A stretch of 64,000 nt of DNA from Phytoseiulus persimilis (taxonomy: Eukaryota > Arthropoda > Arachnida > Mesostigmata > Phytoseiidae). Where the stretch lies: assembly GCA_037576195.1 (NCBI GenBank), contig CM075102.1, positions 28,764,745 through 28,828,744 of the forward strand. The letters run 5' to 3'. Positions 21,716-33,138 of the stretch are shown here, in pieces (position 1 is the first letter of the stretch; every line of letters starts with the position of its first letter). A model generated the notes under the pieces. It saw nothing but the letters and a program-made list of their open reading frames with translations, ran no database searches and had not been told where the DNA came from. The position numbers were made by a program, and so were the translations under genes.

Positions 21716-23708
21716 CACCGAGCCCCCGTTTAACGCGAGGTTTACGTACCATGGAAAAGAGCGCATGGAGAGAGCATGGAAAGAGTGGGATACGGGAATC
21801 ACATCGAGATAACGTGGGGAACAATTCATTCATTGGGTATGAAAATCTCATCTCATTTCGAGACGCTCTTGTTCGACGCAACGGCTCCCCCACCGGCAGC
21901 ACAAGTCGAACTGCCGCTCACATAGGATGAATGGCTCATCAACTCTCAGCGGTCAATAGAAGAGATACAAGGCATCCTGAAGACACTCCCAAACGGAACG
22001 CAGGACCAGATGGCTTATGTTACGAACACTGGAGGGAATCTGAGCTCCATGATAGAACCCATTACGAGGCTCTTCAACAAGGTCAGGAGGACCTTTTGTG
22101 CAAACCATGTGTGCCAAGGGAGAATTCCAAACTCATGGCGCAAGGCGAAACTCACGCTACTCTTCAAGGGAAAACCAGGAGACCCTGACGACAAAATGGA
22201 CCTAAACAGAGGAATTGCGAGTGATCCAACGCTGAAAAAAGTGTTCTTCAAATGAGTCATCAGACGCATAGAATACCTCATGGAGAATTACCAGCCGCCG
22301 GAGCAGATCGGGATAGACGGGGCATCGGCACACAGGACGCCATTCATGTGGTCATGACTGAGATTAACTTGAGCCGCCCTGGAGAACACACGTTCGCGGT
22401 ATTGATTGATTGCCAGAAAGCGTTCGATTTGGCCCCTCGTCAAGGCATGATAAACGCATTCAGAAGAGCCGAAGTCAGCGGACGATTGCTCAGGGTGATA
22501 GAAAGCTTCTACAACCAAGACTCTCTAACAGTGAATGTTGGCGGAGGAGTGACAGTTGATATCCTACAGAACAGGGGCACCCCGCAGGGGGACCAATAGA
22601 GCTGGCGTCACCTAATATGGCATCACCTAACTCCGGGAAATTCCATCACGCTGGAGAAATGTTACTGCTCATACATGAAGAGGGTCCTCAGAATCTCCAA
22701 AAGCAGTCCTAACAGATATGTGTATATACTAGCGGGCATTGACCCACCTTTCGTTGAAATCTTGAGTCTGCACGTGAAGGCGACATCGACGACAGCACAC
22801 CAGGTTTTCATGGACGAGTAGAAGCAAAAAGTAGCGGAGACGAGAGAAATCCTGGAGGGTGACCCCATCATGGAACGCAGAGAAAGTTGGAGCAAGCCGA
22901 TGTTCCCAAAAAGACACTTATTCACACGTTACCTGGTGCACGGCTACCACCACAAGCTCTTCATCACCCCCGGACGCCAGACACCAAACGACGAATGTAT
23001 ATGCACGTTTTGTGGAGAAGGATGTCCCCGCTATCATGCTTTGTTATGTGAATTGAGACCGAGACTCGAAGAACTCGGTGAACTAAGTTCTATTATGTCG
23101 TCTACATGCGATAAATTATCTCAGTCCACCAAAAGCTCATCTCAGTGTGCTTGAATCACAGATAGGAATATCTTTTCGCGCATGTAGTTTCAGCTTGAAT
23201 GGCCGTTGAATCTTCTTGAAGGCTCCGTGGAAGTGGATCTGTCGGGTCCGGCTCACTTCCACTTCATGGCAAGTTTTCACCGCTTTGTGGAGAATCTTTC
23301 TAAAGTAGACTGCTTCATCTCCTTCAACCGGTCTTCGAGCATCAACTGACAGAGGGACATTGCATCAAATACGGTTTGTTTTGCTCTCAGCCTTCATTCA
23401 GCCGTGGGATCGCTCTCCTGCAATCGATCCATGACATGTCTAAGCGTCTTCGAAATTCCTTCCAAGAGAGCTGTCTCCAACTGGCGCTCTGACGCCCCCT
23501 TCCCCCAGGGATTGCAAGACGTGCCTTTGTCAGAAGATGCGGCTTCATCTTCAATTTCGATGAGCGATCGATCAGAGAGAATGCAAAGACGAGGCCAGCT
23601 ATGTTTCTATGATGTCCTCCAGAGCATCCGTCAGCGCAATGCTCACTCGCGAGTTAAGTGGACAGAAAACAGCAATAGAGCGGAACCGCGTTCAACGGGG
23701 GTTTGGTG
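21716..23708. mobile_element. second TA-flanked TIR element, carrying a nested LINE
   Basis: Same ends as the 462-bp element: TA|CACCGAGCCCCCGTTTAACG at the left; at the right, CGTTCAACGGGGGTTTGGTG followed by TA. Non-nested parts match 18722-19183 (tgaaaatctcatct, gtggatctgtcgggtccggc, atcgctctcctgcaatcgat). It inserted at the same SLC5 intron-3 site, so both copies descend from one insertion followed by segmental duplication. It contains the LINE fragment 21856-23135, an internal piece absent from unit 1 (about 23273-23400), and extra sequence at 23450-23610. Confidence 0.8.
21856..23135 (+). mobile_element. 5'-truncated non-LTR retrotransposon (LINE), reverse transcriptase to C-terminal zinc motif
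   Basis: Flanked by a 9-bp duplication CTCATCTCA (21847-21855 and 23136-23144) inside the TIR element, which gives exact ends. Reverse transcriptase blocks are readable in three frames: RNAGPDGLCYEHW, NSWRKAKLTLLFKGKPGD, NRGIASDPTLKKVF, AVLIDCQKAFDLAPRQG and NRGTPQGDQ. The C-terminal part has a Cys/His motif, CTFCGEGCPRYHALLC. Frame changes and stops (for example the TAG after NRGTPQGDQ) show it is dead. There is no poly(A) tail. The RT style and the C-terminal Cys/His motif suggest a clade with a restriction-like endonuclease (R2/NeSL/R4 type), but the clade is not certain. The catalytic FADD box region seems deleted. Confidence 0.85.
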
Positions 23709-23841
23709 TATGTTGTTTTTTAGACGCTTTGTTTCCCTTCCCTCGCTTGGGAAGGCGAAGGAGCACTCATACGATGGAGTGCAGTCCACGGTGTTGATCT
23801 GCGCCAGTGATGTGGCCATGTAGGCTCTCCGGAAACCAAGA

Positions 23842-24198
23842 CTATTTTACACTGGTTTTGAGAAGCCCAACGAATGACGCTAGTTTGCTTCGCAACGAGA
23901 GCCGGTATAGTTTTCGGAGGGAACTACACTCCCTGTGCCCCTGGGTATGTGACTGCTCCGCGATGACCATAGCAGAGAGATTCGATTCGGCGAAGGAGTG
24001 GTCGAGGCAAGAGTAGCAGAGATCTAGAGTATCGAGAATTTTCCTGTCTAGTACAGTCGAATACAGATCGGAATTCTCTATCTCTCTTGAACTGATCGAG
24101 AGGCCTCTGACACGCTCACCCAGGTCGCGGCTTGGGAACTCGAGCTCCTCACATTTGAGGATCTGATCAATTGAGGCCGAGCTCAGTTTATGTTCCAA
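23842..24198 (-). CDS. hypothetical single-exon protein, 118 residues
   Basis: Uninterrupted from ATG at 24198 (MEHKLSSASIDQILKCEE) to TAG. Codon usage looks natural, and the composition is mixed helical/polar (REIENSDLYSTVLDRKILD). No signal peptide, membrane segment or known motif. Divergent to the ionotropic receptor start 110 bp away. It may be a real small gene, or an exon of a larger one that was lost when the neighbouring elements inserted. Confidence 0.35.
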   Translation of the reverse strand: MEHKLSSASIDQILKCEELEFPSRDLGERVRGLSISSREIENSDLYSTVLDRKILDTLDLCYSCLDHSFAESNLSAMVIAEQSHTQGHRECSSLRKLYRLSLRSKLASFVGLLKTSVK

Positions 24199-24306
24199 CT
24201 ACGAAGTAAAGAAATGCTTCGATGTGGCTGCAATTAGGTGTCCTGGGCTCAGACTTGCTAGCTGGTATTTGCATAACCAATGTTCGGTGGGCAATCATGA
24301 ATTCGA

Positions 24307-26091
24307 ATGAGGGCTCGGCAGATTCGATTCCCATTTTTGAGACAAGAATCAATTAAAGCCAATACTCTGATCCTAGTTCGGGAAGATTCATCCCTCGACT
24401 GTGAGCGAGATCGCTCACGAAGCAATTGGGTCGATTCCTCGGGAGAGACCCTAAAAAAGACCGCTGAACGTTTCGAGCTTCAACTTTCGCTTCGGGCTCC
24501 ATACCGGGAGCGACGTCGGCTCTGGAGATCCCTTGACTCAGAGTCAGACGCAACCATGGTTCGTTCAAAAGTGGACGCAGTCTTGATGCTGCTGGCGCCT
24601 TACTCATGGCAAGTTATCGATCCAATGACGGGTGAAAAATCGCTCCGAGGCTGCACGATCACACCTCTATTGAGTGTTCTGGCGTCGCTCAATATCAGCT
24701 CGGATATTCAAATTCTCAAAAATGTCGGCTGGGGTAACCGCTTGCCCAACGGAACCTACACCGGAATGCAGCTCATGGCATACGAAGGTATGGCAGCCCA
24801 TGTACGAATATGGTAACAGCCCAATCGTCTATCAGCCTCTCTCCCTCATGAGGTAGGGAGCCTTTGCATTGCCTGACCGCTCGTTTTTTTTTTCATTTGG
24901 CGCCCAGGAAAAACCGATATAGCGATTGGCCCGTATTTCCCAAACCTACTGTCTGTCACAGAAATGGAAGCTGGCTTCCCCCACTATCGAACCAAAATCG
25001 TCATTCTCAGCGGCTGCCGAGCGCTCTACATGACTGAACTATCGACCGCGATTTTTGATCTGTACGTCACTCTAGCGCTTTTACTTTGCTGTCTGATACT
25101 GCCTTTGATTCTGCTGCTTGTGCAACACATCGATAATCAGCAGACCTCGATACTAGACGCATTCGGAACAGTTGTAGCGGCGCTTCTACAGGAACCGGTA
25201 GACCTCCGGAATTTTGCCAGCACATGCTCTCGTCAGATGATTGTATCTTGGGGCGCGGGGTGCTTCATCATCATGCAAGTGTTTTCTGGAGTTCTCCGGT
25301 CGCATACAGCCGTTAAAACGCGCGTAGAGCTGATTGATAGCTTCGAACAAGTGCTACGGGATCCCTCGATCGAGGTGGCGGCGTGGGCCGATACTCCGAC
25401 GCTGCTCGTGTTGAAGGAGAGACGGGGCGCATGGGTGCAGGACCTCATAGATCGGATTCAGAGGATGAACACGTTCCTAGAGAAAATGGAGGAGATCTTC
25501 GAAGAGGAGTGGATCAATAAGATACTTGATCGAAAAGCAGTTTTCGTCCAAGAACCGGACACGATGCTCGCGAGTGGAGCTCGCTTATGTGACAAGTGCA
25601 AAGGCTTTTTCCACATTAGTGAGAGAGACAATCTGGAGATAGAAGTCGTTTGGTATTACTCTCCAAAACTGGATGTCGAGACGCGCCGAGCTATCTCGCT
25701 CAGGATGAAGTGGACGTTCGAAGCTGGAGTCAAGTGGATCAAGGATAGAGAAATGTATCCAGTCGCCCCGAAGTGTTTCACGGTGGAGGTTTTTAAGCTC
25801 AAGGACGTGAAAGTTGGTGATGCAGCGAATTTCACTATTGAACAGCTCCTTCCATATTTCTTTCTTCTTTTCTTTGGACATATGATATCGACTGGCGCCT
25901 TTATGTCCGAATGTATCTGGAATTCCGCCTGGCAGCGGTACAGCGGGCGTCAGAAACTGTACAGACGTATGAAGCACCTGAAGCGTCAAAACTTGGATTC
26001 AAGACCGCGTGACCCTCGGGGATATGGGCGAGCTAGACTTGAATGGCAAGCTGTGCAATATGCTGCCAATAGGAGACGAAAGCGAGTTTGA
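24307..26091 (+). CDS. ionotropic receptor (divergent iGluR family), two exons
   Basis: Ligand-gated cation channel of the arthropod IR type, used in chemosensation. Exons 24307-24787 and 24908-26091 join in phase to about 554 residues. The ligand-binding S1 half reads APYSWQV...NGTYTGMQL, then TDIAIGPYFPN across the intron. M1 is YVTLALLLCCLILPLILLLV. The pore loop region contains VVAALLQEPVDL. M3 is SWGAGCFIIMQVFSGVLRSH, a strong departure from the SYTANLAAF of glutamate receptors, as usual for IRs. The second ligand lobe has DTPTLLVLKERRGAW and a Cys pair (LCDKCKGFF). M4 is LLPYFFLLFFGHMISTG. No signal peptide is seen at the chosen ATG, so the true 5' end may be an unrecognised exon or a later ATG (24556). 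Confidence 0.85.
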
Positions 26092-26650
26092 GTTCAACGC
26101 TAATGGGGCCGATGATCCAGGGACAACTAATTGATGTGTTTATCGTCCGAGCCCCATTGAAAGCGAATGCGAGGCTTGATTTGATCGGAGAATCGACCAT
26201 CACGGGAAATAAATTGAGAATACTATCCACTCCGTTCCGTTAGATTTTAGCTCTGCGCAGCCCGAAAACGATCGGAAGTATTTTTCTCGTCGTACTTTAG
26301 GGGTGAAACATTCTTAAGCTTTCGGCAGTTCTCTGATTTCTCACGCCACCGTTATGTACTCCTGGGAAAGAGACCCTCCTCCTCCTCCGTTTGCTGGATT
26401 GCAGTGGATTTTTTTACTCGATCGATAGCCATGAGGATGGCTCATCTTCTCCTTCCTTATTCGCGTGAGTTGGTCAGGATCGTCATCTTCTAGAAGGGCT
26501 CGAAAAATACCTTTTTCGGGCGAATTTTCTCCTGACAAATCTCACCGAAAAACGTTTTTTAGTTGAACGATCGAGTTTGAAGGTGTCAGGCTCAATTCCG
26601 GGAGACGATGCCAGCGCCGCGAATCGCTCGATGATCCGCTGTCCTGTGGG
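26092..26650. other. downstream of the ionotropic receptor, no supported gene
   Basis: Presumably 3' UTR and spacer. Minus-strand frames at 26341-26538 and 26483-26737 are open but carry no motif. Confidence 0.35.
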
Positions 26651-27270
26651 CAGTGGCGGCACCAGGATTTTTGTCTTGGGGAAGCAGATCCGGGCGGCGG
26701 GATTCTCGTGAAATTCCCTAGAAATTCCTATGAGCACTGTGCGTGGGAATTAATGGACTCCAGATGCTTCAGAGATTGGCTAATTCTCGATTCTATTCTC
26801 ATTGTGATTTACGAAGAAATCACAGAACATATTCTCCCACATGGTATCACGAAGGACGTTACGATATTATTTCTCTACAGACCTTCTAGAGACGCTACTT
26901 CACGCCGAGTATCGATTCAATTCAACTCACCGGGCTCAACACTTTAGTCAACCAGGACCTCATTCCGGGCAAATTGAGAAGGAACTTCTCATTATTTCCT
27001 GTTATTGCATCGCTGCGTCCGATTCGGGATCGATAACTGTATCCCGAGATCCGTGGAATCATCGCCCTGATTCGGTTATGAGGCTCCTCCAACGATATTC
27101 TCGGTCCTCGTTTGCGTCTCGAACACACCAGTGCTTGTGGATCTCCGAAAAATTGGCTCCGGATCGTATTGAGGTCGAACCCGACAAAATAATTCTTGGG
27201 ACGCTCAGCTTCCCGATTCTGAGATTTGGAAGGCTCAAGCTTGCCCAGCTTCCCGCTGGCGCCGCCACTG
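26651..27270. mobile_element. 620-bp non-autonomous hAT-like element
   Basis: Terminal inverted repeats CAGTGGCGGCACCAGG (left) and CAGTGGCGGCGCCAGC (right, reversed), a typical hAT end. Flanking 8-bp duplication with one change: CCTGTGGG (26643-26650) and CCTGTGAG (27271-27278). Overlapping short frames inside are not transposase-like. Confidence 0.8.
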
Positions 27271-27278
27271 CCTGTGAG

Positions 27279-28200
27279 AAACAGCGCCCGATTCACGACA
27301 ACGCGCAAATGACGCGCTTCGGCCCAAGAGATGTACGCAGACGGAAATTTCCTGTCAGTTCGGGCTTGCTTCCAACATCGGTTCAGGATTTGAGCCTACT
27401 TTCTGCTCCCAGATGGATCCACCGTATCACTGGCTCAGAGAGGTAGGCAGATTGTGAGGTAAGCATGCGAATCTCGGAAGCGACGGAGCTACGGCATATG
27501 CGGGTTTCAGTCGAATGATAGACGCATATCGCTGGCAAGCGCTCCCGAGAGAATACATAGATTAGATGATGACCGCACAATGTGCGGCAATCAATGGGGC
27601 TGGGACGCTTTTCGCGTGCGACTATCATTTTTGTAGGTGCGTATACATTCATACATTTGTGGTGGAGTTCCAGTATGGGGTATTTTCGACTGCAAGCTGA
27701 GCTATCCTCCATGTCCATTTGAGCATCGCGAAAAAATATGTCCACGTGAGGGTCGATCGATTAAGCACTTCTGGTGCGACATTAGCCTAGTTCGGGTACA
27801 CCGTCCGACGAATGATATCGGGGAAAATCGTGCCTCATCCTGGCTCCTGAGGCTCGCGTGAGGTTGGAAGCAGCTCATGCGTTTCAAACGTCACGAGAAG
27901 TGAAGGCGACAATAACTTAGAGACAGAGGCATGGAGCGTTTCAATCTTGGACCAACAGAATAATTTTGAACAATCGCGCCAAAAACAGTCCCGACTGAAA
28001 ACATTCTCTCATCTCCGCTAATCAAACCCACGTGGCGGCTCCTCTCCCCGCTCAAAGAGAATCCCGCTGCGTCCGGCTGATCAGGGTGCGCAGCGAGAAG
28101 TGAAGCGAACGAATCCGATTGTAACGAAACCCTAGGGATTTCATGGCGATTCGCGATCGTCTGAGTGAACTGTGGACTTTGAAAAAGCTGTAAGCCGAAA
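27279..28200. other. spacer and SHQ1 upstream region
   Basis: Open frames such as 27383-27745 (-) show no motif. The last 150 bp should hold the SHQ1 promoter and 5' UTR; no TATA box is evident. Confidence 0.35.
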
Positions 28201-30534
28201 ATGATAACCCCGGAGTTTCAAATCGAACAAGACTCCGACACCGTGTCTCTAACGATCAAGTCTCCCTACACCAGGGTAAGTCATTTTCTCCGGGTTTGAC
28301 CCATCACTGTATCGTTCAGAGATGTTTTGATCGTTTTCTCCACTCCACACTACTTTGGCGAACTAACCGGGGACGGTTGACACGAAACTTCGTACATCCT
28401 CGCTTCGTTTGCAACTTCCCTCAGGAACCTATCCCAATTCTTCAGAAGCTTTTGGAACACAAACGTGTGTTGCTCCCGAAACGCAATCGTCGACGGGAAT
28501 TTCTCGTTGAATTGATCTACACAAGATACCGTCGAGCCGGTAACGGTCGAGCTGGTACCACAAGTGGAGTGTACCTTGCATCGATGGCTTTCGGAATGAC
28601 AAGAGTAACTTATTCCCGTTTCGATTTTTTAGATCGCAGATGCAGACGTTTACGCTCACGACAACGAGTTCAAATTCTATTCTAAACCCTACTTCTTGAG
28701 GTTGAATTTGCCGGGGAACATCCTCCACGACGAACGTACCGAAACGAAGTATGATACGGACACCGGAAAATTCTTCTTTCGCTTCCGGAAAGAAACTCCC
28801 GGAGAATATTTCGAAGACCTCTGCTTGATGACCAAGTTGTTGGCCCCGAAGATGAGAGCAGGGCAGAAGCCCATCGAGGAAGTTGATGACAGTGAGTGAT
28901 TTCTACACCAGTTGCACAGGAATCACTTTCTCCGCTGCTAGAACGGTACAGTAGCCTGACGCTTCTCATTCGTTCCAGTCTGCGAGGAAGACCTTGATGA
29001 CGAAGAAGGTGACATCTGGCAGTTCCATCAAGAACTTCCCGAGAGGGACGAAATCGTGGGGAGCAGACACTACGGCTTCAACCACTCGAAATCGGGAGTT
29101 ATGGGTCGGATGCAAGAGTCTTTTCCGCGTGCCTGTGATATAAAGTTTGTTTCGGAGTTCGCTCCCGCAACACGATATCTTATGTTATCGAGTCTTTGGA
29201 ACTGGTTATCTCTCATCGAACTTCTCTGTCCTGAATTTTCGGTGCTCGATAACTGACACGCTTATTTTTCTCACATCAAGGGAACCAGAGAGGCTTACGG
29301 TGAGTCAAGCTAGATCCGAACGCTTGAGAGAGGAAAATGACAGGTTCGATACTTACCACTACTTCCTCGACTATCTCGATGCGAAAGAAGCGGACGGTCA
29401 AATTCGGAGCGTGATAGAGAGCCGAGTAGACTATGGGGACGTAAGTTTTTCGTAGTTCCCCAGAAGACTATTCCCGGTTCTATAACACCCGTACTGATCT
29501 TTCTCCCCCACACGAGCCTTTACCATCGACAAGTTCAACAATACTGACCATAAACGAGATTTTCCTCGTCGCAGGAGGTTCACTTCACCGAGGAACAGAT
29601 GGAAAGCCTACGAAAGCTACCTGCCCGTAACTATGTGATGGACAAAACTGAGAAACTCCACTGCATACTAGGCTTGGTGGATCTGATTTACTCATACGCT
29701 TACACGAACCGCATAAACGAATGGGATTGGAACTCAGAAAGCGGTAAGGGATCTTCGTTCTGCGGAGCTTCGTTTTAGGCTCTGTGTGCCGTCTACGTTA
29801 CTTGAGAGCCTCTCGTTTTCAGGTTGGACTGTCGCCAAGCTTTCAGCGACATTGAGCCATTTCGAGGAGTTCACATCCATGAAAGCAGTCAAGGTGTCCT
29901 GTGTGCGACGTACTCTTATATATCCGCTGATGAGATCTTATGCCTTGAGTGAGGTTTGCTGGCAAGATGCTATAGCGATATTCAAGCAAGGCGTCAAGCG
30001 CGTGTTGGTTTGTCTGTTGCAAATCCGTGACTCGATGGAAGAAGATGCGGATGGTCGTCATCTTCTCAACGATCTATACATCGATGACTACTGCATATGG
30101 CTACAGAGGCAGTGCAAATCAAGTCGGCTCCAAGACATTGCTCAGAGAATGTCGGAAACCGACGTTCAGAAAGATGATATAGGTCTGAACCTCGTGACGC
30201 TCGAGAATCGTTTCGCACAGGTAGGGCTCGTTTTCGGTGATCTCAAACTTAGATTACGGAAAAGACGCTTTCAGATGTCTGGTTATCTGGCGGAGAAGCG
30301 GTCCCTAACTGTACCGATGACTAGCTTCCGATTCCCTCGCAGTATGAGCAACCGGGAGCAGAAGGAGGAGAAAAACCGGACGACTCCGATGATTCGGGTG
30401 AGACCTCGTCGACGTCCGCGCAGGACAGCGATGACTATGACAGTTTCGACGAGTGGGGCAGCTCGGAAGAATCACCGACGACGTCAGGATCGAACACTCC
30501 GGATTCCAAAGCGGCTACCAACAGAAATTTGTAG
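28201..30534 (+). CDS. SHQ1: SHQ1, H/ACA RNP assembly factor
   Basis: Chaperone that binds dyskerin (the pseudouridine synthase of H/ACA snoRNPs) before RNA assembly. Seven exons: 28201-28275, 28633-28891, 28979-29144, 29281-29440, 29575-29743, 29823-30220, 30343-30534; phases agree, 472 residues. An N-terminal CS-like domain is seen (MITPEFQIEQDSDTVSLTI, FKFYSKPYFLRLNLPG, FRFRKETPGEYFEDL). The SHQ1 domain contains DYLDAKEADGQI, LHCILGLVDLIYSYAYTN, RRTLIYPLMRSY and LNDLYIDDYCIWLQ. The last exon encodes an acidic, Ser-rich tail (DSDDSGETSSTSAQDSDDYD), like the vertebrate tail. An AATAAA occurs 0.3 kb after the stop (30844). Confidence 0.95.
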
Positions 30535-31224
30535 ATTTGTGGATAATCATGTTTAAATATCCTCTGATGTGGAGAAGACCGCCTCCGGCTCCACACGACT
30601 TCGTTAGGAGTAAAGCCTGACCCTTTCAGTTGAGACAGTTTTTCATCCACCCATAGGAACCGACCGAAGTCAAGAGACCGCAATTGAAAACGAAACAGAG
30701 CTCCGGAATGACAAGAAGGGCCTCATAGGACATGAACAACTTGAATGAGCCATGTCGATTTGCGGGAAACATATCTAGGAGATGGACGAGCAGTGCTGAT
30801 TGGTTGCATCTCGGTAGAAGTTCAAGTCCCTCACTGGGAGCGAAATAAAGACACCGAAAGTTTTTTGTTCACCAGTTCATGGCGACTCATTTCAAAATTT
30901 TCTGTTGAATCCTCGGAGCAACGGAAGCTATCACACCGGTCCTCCGTCTGTTATGAGCAAGAGAATATGATTTTGTCCCCAGATTTCATGATCAATGACA
31001 CGCTATCAGTCGTCCGGGCTACCCGTTGCACATGGGGTCAACGGATGAATAAATTGATGTGTTGCAATTTTTTAGTGGAAGCGTGTTTGTTAGCGCCGAT
31101 ATCTTGTCATGAAACTCCACATTCTGATTCACCATGATTCCATCTGAACTTCTCATCCGCTTGCTTTGATGTTCGCAAGATCTAAATCTATCCTCTCTTA
31201 TCTTACGACGAGTTCGTCCCTCCC
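30535..31224. other. SHQ1 3' region
   Basis: A 130-codon frame at 30745-31137 (+) is open but has an unnatural composition and overlaps the likely SHQ1 3' UTR with the polyadenylation hexamer. No separate gene is supported. Confidence 0.35.
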
Positions 31225-31349
31225 ATGGACCCGTTCTGGCTACACGCCTGGAAAGACGACAGTGAGCCTCTCAGCGAACGTTCCTCCGGCTCTAAGCGGG
31301 GCGGTTCCCCCCTGAAAGCTAGCATTCTCCGAGCTCTGCCCTGTACTCG
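31225..31349 (+). CDS. possible first exon of an unidentified gene
   Basis: ATG at 31225 begins MDPFWLHAWKDDSEPLSERS and stays open to a consensus donor (CTCG|GTGAGT) at 31350. The composition is natural for protein. A likely partner exon lies at about 32269-32371: acceptor tgtttcag, then ILAPQSLTLEEVTDFYSE. The exons in between could not be joined. No family recognised. Confidence 0.3.
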
Positions 31350-31859
31350 GTGAGTTTCGTCGTTATTTTGTACCACGCCGTCCAACCGGTCTCGGAGGCC
31401 AAGCTCAAGAGACACCAGCCTAGAGGTCTGGAGGGGACTCGGTCTCACAAGAGCTCGGGTTAGAAAGATCGAACGAGAAAGATCCAAGAGAAATGAGAAA
31501 GAAGGGCTGAATATCGCCCTTGAGCGGAGCTTTATCCCGTCCCCGCGCTTCGACATCCCACTATTTAGAAATAAGACGGAAGCAGGTGATAAAACAATCT
31601 ATCAAACGGCAGCGTAATATTCCGACGCGTCGAAATTCACATCGGGATGAACTTGAGTCTTTGCTGTTGTATTGAGCTAACATCTTGGAGGAAAGCGTCG
31701 ACAAGCTCGGTTCCCGGAGTTTGAGATAGAGGACGACGTTCTTGAGCAAAAGATGACCGCCTCCTCCCCCACCCCGGTGAGCCCTCGCCAGCACAGAGAA
31801 AAGAACCGCCCCCCCCCCTATGGGGCCGCTGCCTATGGAGTGCGGTCGGATCGTTCAAT

Positions 31860-32138
31860 TTACACAGCGTTCGCACAGTCTTGGAAGTCCAAAAAATGGT
31901 AGCGTTTAGAAAACGGCCGGAGACAAGCGGTTTGCCAGGCCAGATATTTCATATTGTGTCCGATTCTGACGTCCTTCCCCTGCCCTAAATTCGAAATATC
32001 GATTTCGGAAATGGTGACAGGATCCTCGACATAAATTGCCGTTTCCTCGGGAGAGTTCTGAGCTGGATCGGTAGCCCGTTCGAGAGTTGAGCTCAAAGCC
32101 GAGGCTCGCTCAACATGAGTTGTTCTGGAGTGATCCAT
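31860..32138 (-). CDS. hypothetical single-exon protein, 92 residues
   Basis: Complete frame from MDHSRTTHVERASALSSTLE to TAA. Codon choice and composition are protein-like (EETAIYVEDPVTISEIDI, KYLAWQTACLRPFSKRY). No signal peptide, membrane segment or known domain. Antisense to the spacer of the candidate plus-strand gene described at 31225. Confidence 0.4.
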   Translation of the reverse strand: MDHSRTTHVERASALSSTLERATDPAQNSPEETAIYVEDPVTISEIDISNLGQGKDVRIGHNMKYLAWQTACLRPFSKRYHFLDFQDCANAV

Positions 32139-33138
32139 CCGGCGCAGGGTACCCAGATGGGGCTCGATTCAACCAGAGGAGACACCGATACCGCGAAGCG
32201 TCGCGGACTGCTCGAGATCACGATGACGGAAAGAAAAACATGTGTTTCAGATTCTCGCTCCACAAAGTCTCACCCTCGAGGAAGTCACAGATTTTTACTC
32301 AGAGAGCACTTCTGCGTCGACAGCGGAGGGTCCGAAAATCGGGACCAGATGATGCGGCGCCGACAGTACCAGATCTCATAAAGTCCCGGATAGCACAGAA
32401 TACGACCAATAACTGACCTCTGAGCCGTTCCTTCCGAGGCGGTCTCAAAAAAAAAAGAAACCTCCCCGTTTCAAGACCGAATCACTGAGCCGCAGGTCAG
32501 CGCAGCTGCGTGAACGGATCGAGCGGATGTCTTCTCGGAGGCGAGTATAACTTTTGTTCGCGACGAGTTGACTGGAATCCGACGAAAGTAGGTTCCCTGA
32601 GTATAACGGAACGGAACGCACCGAGAAGATATCCAAAACCGCGCGTTCGAGTAAATCGCCACACCACAACCTGTGGATAATTCGTCGAAGACAAGATCAG
32701 GTTCGTTGATTCGTTATGTATTCTTTTCCGAAAAAGAGTAGATTCGCAGCTTCGTGTCTCCAATGAGCTGAGAATGAATAGTCCTGGCGCATGGAGGTAA
32801 GCTCGACATCTCTCGTTTACCGCATAATTCCGTCTTCAAACGGTTCCTTCCATGGAAGCCTCGAAACCAGAATCCCAGTCGTGAATCGAGAGTTCGGTAT
32901 GGGTGCGCTGGTGTCGGACTCCGTTCCGTAGCTTCATCAGATTTGTGAGGTAAGCATCCTTGGTGTGGAGTGCAACAGAGAGAATGATGGGGGTGCCGAA
33001 TATTCGCAGCTTCGAGAACCATTTGGTTGGAGGGCTTGTCGCGGGACGATCTTCTCAAGGAACCAAGGAGGACGTGGATGAAGTCAACATGATAGGAAGC
33101 CTCTCGCTCAAGTCCAGATAGGATTTGATGAGCTCGGC

